This document shows, in pieces, positions 57,032 to 64,000 of a stretch of 64,000 bases of DNA. Source of the stretch: Lottia gigantea (lineage: Eukaryota > Mollusca > Gastropoda > Lottiidae). A program made the translations under genes and the position numbers. The notes beneath the pieces are model-generated. The model saw only the letters and a program-made list of their open reading frames with translations. It was not told the DNA's origin and made no database searches. Where the stretch lies: the NCBI RefSeq assembly GCF_000327385.1, contig NW_008709577.1:1065252-1129251 (forward strand). The letters are read 5' to 3'. Each line of letters opens with the position of its first letter. Within the stretch, counting starts at the first letter, position 1.

Positions 57032-57631
57032 TTTGTCGTTAAAGTACAGATAATTTCAATTGTGGTGAACTTAATTCTCCAATCGGTGATTCACATTGGA
57101 TTTATATATTTAGAAATAAAATGTAAACAAAACTGATGACAGGAAATGGAACTCTTCTATATTAGAGACAGAATTAGTATCGGGCACCTGTTTATGTCTG
57201 AAGTTGATTTAGTACGACATTGCTATATTCGAATTTATTTGTCTAAATTTGTTATTTCTGTCTGTCTTATGAAATTCAAACCTTATGCTTGTGGGCAAAA
57301 TGCAAGGTTTTCTTAGAAATAAATTGCATCAGGAAGGAAAAATTACATATTTTATGTGTACATGAAACAATATTATTAATTCTACCTCTATTAATTTGTA
57401 TCTGACAGAATCGAATATAGATATTTCTATTCGGTGGGAAGGTTCAAGCTCTTTTGGATCCGGGGAGTAAAAATAAAATAAGAAAGTTGTAAAATTGATT
57501 TACAATCTGGATTTTGTAATCATGTTTTGTGTCGTGGATGGTGGAGATATATGACAAACCTATAAGAATTATCCGTGTTCAAACTGCAATTAATCTGACT
57601 GTAGAGCTCGTTTTATAGGCTAATTCTGATT
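57032..57631. other. Divergent intergenic region between ARL2 and RPS6KC1
   Basis: Only 600 bases separate the two start codons, so both promoters and leaders must lie here and are probably shared in part. No TATA box at a fitting distance or other clear core motif was found. No repeat is present. Confidence 0.55.
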
Positions 57632-60600
57632 ATGGCAACAAAAGCCAAACAAGACAAAATTTGGTTTTTTGATGTGACAGATCCTCAACTTCATCCGAAT
57701 GGATTTACAATTTATAGAGTTACCTGCAAGGTATTAATTTCTCATTATTTATCAAAAATCTTCCGGTTCTGTTGGATAATGTTGTAAGCAGATCTCCATG
57801 TACTTATCTTTCCTGACTTTCATAGATCTGAAAAATGATTTTTTTTTAAAATAAAATTTGAAAACTATCATAGGCATAATGCATTATGTCATAATCTAAG
57901 AAGAAATATTGCCATCAATATATAATTTTTGATATGTTTTAGGTATTTATGATCAACTCACCAGAAAGTTTAACAGAGGTAACTTATTCATTTATTTTGG
58001 GGTCATTAAATTTGTAATACCAGTAAAATAGTCATGTATTCTTGACTCTGTGATGTTAAATTTTTTATGAACATGGAATTCAAATGAACACAAATTATGA
58101 CAGAGTACTAGTTATTCAATAAATAGAACTTAAATTAAAGACATTCTAGAGAAAAATAAATTAACGTATGAAAACTTGACTTCTGTTTAATTTATTTTTC
58201 TAGACTGTTGTATGGAAGAGATATAATGATTTTAAACAATTGTTTAAAGCAATGTTTTCACTACATAGAGCTTTGCATAGAAGAGATAAATTTCCTGAAT
58301 TTGCTAAACCAAAAGTATTTGGTATGTTTAGTATTGCAGTAATTTAATTTTATAGGGATGTGCAAAGAGGTTTTTCTAAGTTTTGTATGTGTATCTGGGA
58401 TACAAGCAAATTTTATGGAGGTGACGTCATAAAACACTTAAATTTAGTGGTATTGCAGGAACCACCGACATCAGATTGATAATTGGACTGGTGCAAATTG
58501 ATGCTATCAGTGTCCCCAATAAGCCAAAACAAAATTTAGAAATCCTCTTTACAATCCTTTTAACTTGATGCATGTAAAAGACTCTGAAATTTAACTAGCT
58601 AAATGATTTGATTATAATGAATATTTATCTATTAAATGTAATTTACGTAAGTTATATTTGGGAAACAAGGCTTATTTTGTAAAGAGAATGGATATTTACA
58701 TTTGTTTAACATTTTATCTAATCATTATAGGCCTAATGTCTATCTTTTATTATAGGAAGATTTGAAGAATCTGTCATTGAAGAAAGAAGACAAAGTGCTT
58801 TAAGATTGTTAAGATTTATTAGTGAACAACCTCATCTCAGTAATTCTAATGTTTTAAGGAAATTTTTAGAGGTAGTCTTATATTTCTAACATAGCTACAT
58901 TAGTGATATCAACTTCAGATTGCTTAAAGCCAATATCAATTTTGCCTGTCTTAGTACAGGAAGATCAAGCTGAATTTTCGTTGGTCCTGATGATGGATAA
59001 TTTCTTAACATGTGGGTCTGCTTAATTTATAGTTCAGTATTGACCTCTAGTACTAATCTTAAACAATACTGAATCAATGTTTGAATGATTTTTGATTTAT
59101 GTTATATTAATATGAAATATGATTTAAGGGTGGAAAGATACTACCAGCATCAACATTTTACAGTGAGACTAACAGTATTTTAGCTCCAAATAAAATAGAT
59201 TTGTTATCATCTGGTGTACATAATACAGGTGATCCACCTGATATCCTACAGACTGTTACTGTAACAGAGAGCACTAGTGTACCAAGTACTTCTATATCTA
59301 GACAACATTCTTCTACAAGCACCCGTACTACAGATACACTTGATGTACAGTGAGTTTTCTTTTATCTTTCTACATTTTGATTGTACACTTTTACCAGCTT
59401 TCTTAAATGAGTAAAATTTTCTGTTACTAGCAATACAGCTTAACTAGCTAATAGCTGGCCATACCACTTTTCAGAAGACAAATCTTTTGACTTTGGATTG
59501 TCATCTCTAAAATAGACAACTGTGTCTTTAAATATATTATGTACAGAATGCTTATCTGAATCTGTTGTTTTCAGTTTTTTTGTGACATAAAATTTGAGTT
59601 TTTAATTAAGTTTGACCAACATTTTATACACAACTTAGTCCATATCACCATAGTAATTAAAACATTGTTAGATTCTTTATAATGATATCTTATCAGATAA
59701 AGATTATCATTACTTGATTAATGTAAATGTGTTCCCATACATACTGTATGTTGCCTTTGCCTGTCATTGCCTTCATTCAATTCTTGATATTTACTTTTTC
59801 AGATCAAAGCCTCTAGAAGGTACCTGGAACTTTCCTCAAATACCAGACAATATAAGTTTAGGATCATCGACTGGTGAAGATACAGATTTAGAATCGTCAT
59901 TTGGGACTCCTCTCAAAGATGCAGATCTAGCTGTGTTTGACCCTATACTGTCTAATGATTTTAGTGATTTAATTAAAACTAGAGACTGGCTAAATATTAA
60001 CTATAATGAACCAGTGTTAGATAATGAATTAGTGAAAGATGATAGAGGAGATACATTAACAAGAGACTCTAATTCCAACTCTAGAACATCCTCTGTTAGA
60101 ACCAGTATTGAAAATTTATTAGATACATCTCATCATGGACATGGAGATGCTACGTTAGATTTAGGAGAATTTGATCCGTTGCGTCAGCGCTCTGTATCTG
60201 GTATTGAATGTGGTAGAGGTGATATTGATCTGTTTAATTCCAGTAATAGAACAGGAAGTGTTAATTCTCAGATCAGTTTACCATCTACTCCAAAATCTGG
60301 TGGATCTACACCAAGATGTCAGAGTCCGGCTGTTAAAAAACGCTCAAATACCAACACAAGTGTATCATCATTAACACAAAGCAAGGGAGATTACTTAGTA
60401 GTAGCTGCTAGTCAAATTGGTTTAGCTCAAGAATGTGAAAGCAATGGAAACTATGAAATGGCCTTTGCTTATTATAAAATTGGCGTTGATGTACTTATAC
60501 AAGGTGTTCAAGGTATTTACATTATAATGTGGTTGTCTATTGTCGTCGCCCCTGCCTGTCCACAATTGGCTTGTGAACATGATAGAGACTACAGTCCTTA

Positions 60601-63600
60601 TCTGATTTTTAATGAAATTTGGTGTGATCATTTATATTGATGAGATCTTGGTTTGAATTTGACGATTTTTGCGATGAACTGTCTTGGAGTTATTGCCCTT
60701 GACATAGTTTTCATCTGATTTGATGAAAGCTGGCGTGATCATCTATTATAATGAGATCTTGGTTAAGTTGGAAATTGATGATTTTTCAATGAACATTTTT
60801 TTTAGTTATTGCCCATGACTAAGTAAAAACGTTAGATTTTTGGTATGATTACACAGATAGGTGACTGCCCTTGATATACTGAAAATGTATCAGGAAAGTG
60901 GATGTATCTTGCTAGGTAACAACTTGTTACTTCACCTTGTTTTTGATATTTGTAGGCGATACAGATAGATACAGACAAGATGCTGTAAGAAGAAAAACTG
61001 CTCAATATTTACTACGTGCTGAAGAAATATATAACAATAATTTATCTAAGGAAAGTCTTGATGACTTTAGATGGGCTGTAAGTAATGAATGATGTGGTTA
61101 GATAGCTTAGAGGGACTTACAGTTCTATATATATATATATAACTGTAGCTACAGTCATCTTACTTCTTCTTTCAAATTTGTGCACTATTTGAATAGCAAC
61201 TCAAAATTATTTATTATTTCACATTTTAATTTCATTGGAATTAAATTATATATTTTTTATTGTAGGCTAGTAGTTGTATATCACCTAATTTAGACTTAGA
61301 CCCATCATTTGCCTTAATCAGAGGTTCATTGTGTGAACTGAGAAATTATAAAGTATTAGGCACTATTGATAATGTTATTTTAGTCATGGATAAATTATCA
61401 GATGAAACTTTTGTTATAAAGGTAAGATTTTCAATTTGATTACATTACAGCACAGTGTAACAGAACCTAACAAAGGTTTAAGCGGTCAAATCTTTTCAAA
61501 ATTGGGCTTCATTCTTTGCACCCTTTAAACTTCTAAAAACTAAACAAAATACATTGTTTTCAAAGCAATGACCATCTCAGTGGCTTTGCTGCATCCTGTT
61601 TTAAAGTTACCTTAAGAATATAATTAAGTTTTGTGTGTCCTTTTTGCTTAAATCATTGATCTCTTCAATTGTGTGTGAGTTCATTGTTCTCATTATTTCA
61701 GACTGTTCATAAATCAAGTGCTGTATTAGACCAAAAAACCTGCTTACTGCCAACATCAAGTCCCTATATGTGCAATTTGTTAAAATTCTTTGAAACAGAA
61801 AATGCTGTTTATTTGTTATTACAATATGCCTCTGGGGGTAAACTGTGGAACTATATTGGTGCTTATTTACATGGTAGAACTAATAGTGGCTTTGATGATG
61901 GACTTGTTGGTGGTGATGGAACAGAAACTAAAAATGTGTATACAGGCCATCAACTAACTACAGAAACCATAACTGATATTGGCACATCTGATGTGAAAAC
62001 TACTGAAGACATTAAACCTAAAACTAAATCGTTTAATGCGAGTGAGCCAATCTCTTTTACAGCATTACAAAATAAAGACCTCACACAGGAAGTGACATCA
62101 TTAGATAATACCACTGAGGAAGAGAAATCTAATGTACAGAGACGGAAGAAAAGATTATCATCCTTTTCATCAGCTGAATTAACTTTTGATGAGAATGATA
62201 CAGTTGTGAAACCAACATCTGATGTAACTGATGATCAATTTGATGAAATACTAAACAATAATAACCAATCACTACAATATTTTACTATCAATAGTTTTGA
62301 TAGTAATAGTGATGTATACCAGCGAATGGATAGTAATACTAGTACATCAGAACATATACCAAGTATACCAGAAGAAATACCAAGTTTAGATGATATAACC
62401 TCAGCAGTTGTTTCACCCAGTTCTGATGATGTGTTTGACTGTGATCAGCAAGCTGATGATCAGGATGCTAATGATATCATCAGATCATCTAAAGCCTTAA
62501 TTCAATCAGTAGATAAGGTTCTGTCTGATTCTGATCGTGTCTTTAATAAAGAGGTAAAGTCAAAAAGACTGTCTGGAAATAGTGCTAATGTGTCACATGA
62601 TTCTGAAGAAGCAAGTATTTATGATCTTCATAAACCATCTGATGACAGTAGTGAAACAAGTGATGGTTTGGATTCAAAACGTGTCTCAGCAGAAATAATC
62701 CATGAGTCAACTATAACAGATCTAAAGACAATTGATATTGTTACAGCTAGTGATAATGAAGGATTAGAATATTGTGAAAAAACTAATGATAATGACACTG
62801 TGATAAGTTCTTCTCCACAATATAAACTTGACTCAAGTGATATCAATACTAGTCTCCATACAGGAAGAAAACGTACTTTAAGTCGAATGAATTCTAAAAC
62901 TCTAACTAGATCAGCTTCATTTGAATGTGATCTGAAATCACCAAGTAAAAATCGTGCTAGAGCTGTATCTAATTTGTTTGATCGCTTAGATTGTGTTGAA
63001 CCTGAACAAGTTAAACTATTAGAATCCTGTATAAGACAATGGGCTTCCGAAATTGTAGTGGCTGTTTCAAAATTACATCATGTTGGTATCATTTGCAGGT
63101 AATTCTTTAATCCTTCATCTAAAAATATTTAAAATAAAACTTTTTCTCACCCTCTAAAACAAATGACAAGCTTTATAAATTACTTAATAGCTAATCTTCA
63201 GATGAACAAAGCAATACTTTGGAACAAGAAAAATAGTCCAATATGAAATTGTTGACATTCATAATTGTTATTAGTCTTCTTGGGCCATGCAACTTCAGTT
63301 CAGTGAGTTCCTCAATTCTACCCTTCTTTAAGACTAGAGCAGTACAATGCACAAAGAATAAGGCTCAGTATTATTCCTTTATGGTTCTCCAGTGATTCAA
63401 AAAAGAAAGGAATACATTTAAAGTTTAAATAACTTTATTTCAGAGATCTTAATCCTAATAATATATTACTAGGAGATAATGGACATATTATGTTAACATA
63501 TTTTTCACGTTTACCACAAGTTGATGAGGTCATAAACCAAGAAGCAGCAGAAGAACTGTATGTTGCTCCAGGTAATATATCTTTAGGTGCCATGTTTAGT

Positions 63601-64000
63601 GTTAAATATATAATCTGCAATGGATATACTAGTTATGTTACACTTTTACAGTTTTTCTATGACAGATATTTTTTGGAAGATTGGGGAAGAATTAATGGCT
63701 ATTGGATTTTTCTTGCATGTTCATTTTCTTCCTACAATGATTGTAGAATGTGTAAATATGTTTGATACATTATAGAGGTTTTGTCTGTAAATGGTTTTGA
63801 TGAAACTTGTGATTGGTGGAGTTTAGGAGCTCTTCTCTATGAGTTATTAGTTGGCCAGGTAAGTTTTATATCAGTCTTAAAGAGCATGCATTCTCATCAA
63901 CATAGTGGTTCATCTTACTGATGCATGTTATGAATAGTGTGACAAATGGAAATGAAACAAAAGGAAACTAATGCTGCTCAACTGGCAAAATTTCCCACAT
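57632..64000 (+). CDS. RPS6KC1: RPS6KC1 (RSK-like PX-MIT pseudokinase), 3' end outside window
   Basis: Eleven exons are visible: 57632-57730, 57943-57978, 58204-58321, 58756-58871, 59129-59349, 59803-60512, 60956-61077, 61266-61421, 61702-63098, 63444-63571 and 63776-63858, giving 1062 codons in frame with the gene continuing rightward. The family binds PI3P and sphingosine kinase 1 on endosomes. The PX domain (about 8-123) keeps the KRYNDF lipid-binding motif (R51, Y52). A Ser/Asp-rich linker follows, then a MIT domain (about 393-462). A split kinase-like domain starts near 490: K526 sits in TFVIK, and GGKLWNYI precedes an acidic, Ser/Asp/Glu-rich insert of about 380 residues encoded by one 1.4 kb exon. 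The catalytic loop reads CRDLNPNN (991-998) and the DFG position reads LTYF, so it is a pseudokinase, as in vertebrates. APE and CDWWSLGALLYELLVGQ follow. Confidence 0.96.
58354..58561 (-). repeat. Palindromic MITE, family A (RPS6KC1 intron 3)
   Basis: The left end AGGGATGTGCAAAGAGG then TTTTTCTAAGTTTTG pairs with the reverse complement of the right end, AAGGATTGTAAAGAGG then ATTTCTAAATTTTG, giving terminal inverted repeats of at least 30 bases. The interior reads, in reverse, GGGACACTGATAGCATC and CTGCAATACCACTAAATTTA, matching the copies at 18051 and 55705. This is the best-defined member of the family. Confidence 0.7.
60536..60945 (+). repeat. Dispersed repeat (GAAATTTGGTGTGATCA family) in RPS6KC1 intron 6
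   Basis: It begins within about 25 bases of the exon 6 donor. It shares with 5583-5850 the phrases TTGGCTTGTGAACATGATAG, GAAATTTGGTGTGATCATTT, ATATTGATGAGATCTTGG, GGAGTTATTGCCCTTG and GGATGTATCTTGCTAGG, and ends about 25 bases before the exon 7 acceptor. The core unit (TCATCTGATTTGATGAAAGC, TGGCGTGATCATC, GAGATCTTGGTTAAG, AGTTATTGCCCATG) is repeated inside. It almost fills the intron. Confidence 0.8.
61126..61140 (+). repeat. (TA)n microsatellite
   Basis: A short TA run lies in RPS6KC1 intron 7 between ACAGTT and AACTGT, so the whole forms a small palindrome. Confidence 0.7.
63969..64000 (+). repeat. SINE family fragment cut by the window edge
   Basis: The last bases, AATGCTGCTCAACTGGCAAA then ATTTCCC, match TGCTG.TC..GGCAAAATTTCCC in the copies at 11798 and 29560. 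The rest lies outside the window. Confidence 0.5.

Overview
This is nuclear DNA from an animal. It is AT-rich, the genes are broken into many short exons with GT-AG (twice GC-AG) introns, and every recognisable product is an animal housekeeping or signalling protein. Protein similarity to vertebrate orthologues is high. Together with the gene-dense layout and several families of short dispersed repeats inside introns, this suggests a lophotrochozoan, probably a mollusc; the species cannot be fixed from the sequence. I reconstructed exon-intron models by hand. For the seven genes that lie wholly inside the window, exon lengths and phases sum to an intact reading frame. The eighth runs off the right edge.

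Layout from left to right: 1-2501 is intergenic with a near-perfect hairpin and a repeat cluster. NDUFAF7 (2502-7896, +) is a mitochondrial complex I arginine methyltransferase. B9D2 (8594-9533, -) is a ciliary transition-zone protein. TDP1 (10633-16486, +) is a DNA repair phosphodiesterase with an added N-terminal PBZ zinc finger. XRCC3 (16945-24549, +) is a RAD51 paralogue. A 3.3 kb spacer carries a MITE. MARK/Par-1 kinase (27835-47363, +) spans nearly 20 kb. A 4.7 kb spacer follows. An unrecognised beta-propeller-like protein (52024-55122, +) is tail-to-tail with ARL2 (55481-57031, -). ARL2 is head-to-head with RPS6KC1 (57632 to beyond 64000, +), a PX-MIT-pseudokinase protein.

The genes are functionally mixed. 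Two DNA repair genes, TDP1 and XRCC3, are adjacent on the same strand. B9D2/TDP1 and ARL2/RPS6KC1 are divergent pairs that may share promoter regions. ARL2, MARK and B9D2 all touch microtubule or cilium biology, but nothing in the sequence shows they are co-regulated.

The most interesting signal is in MARK. Two consecutive 100-base exons (37707-37806 and 38191-38290) have the same phases and encode homologous versions of the end of the kinase C-lobe and the acidic linker before the UBA domain. Because 100 is not a multiple of three, including both or neither shifts the frame, so they look like mutually exclusive exons giving two kinase isoforms. Other points are the PBZ finger on TDP1, two GC-AG introns, an 81-base in-frame cassette exon in MARK, and at least four families of small non-autonomous elements. 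I saw no retroviral, LTR or Polinton-like element, tRNA gene or CRISPR array.
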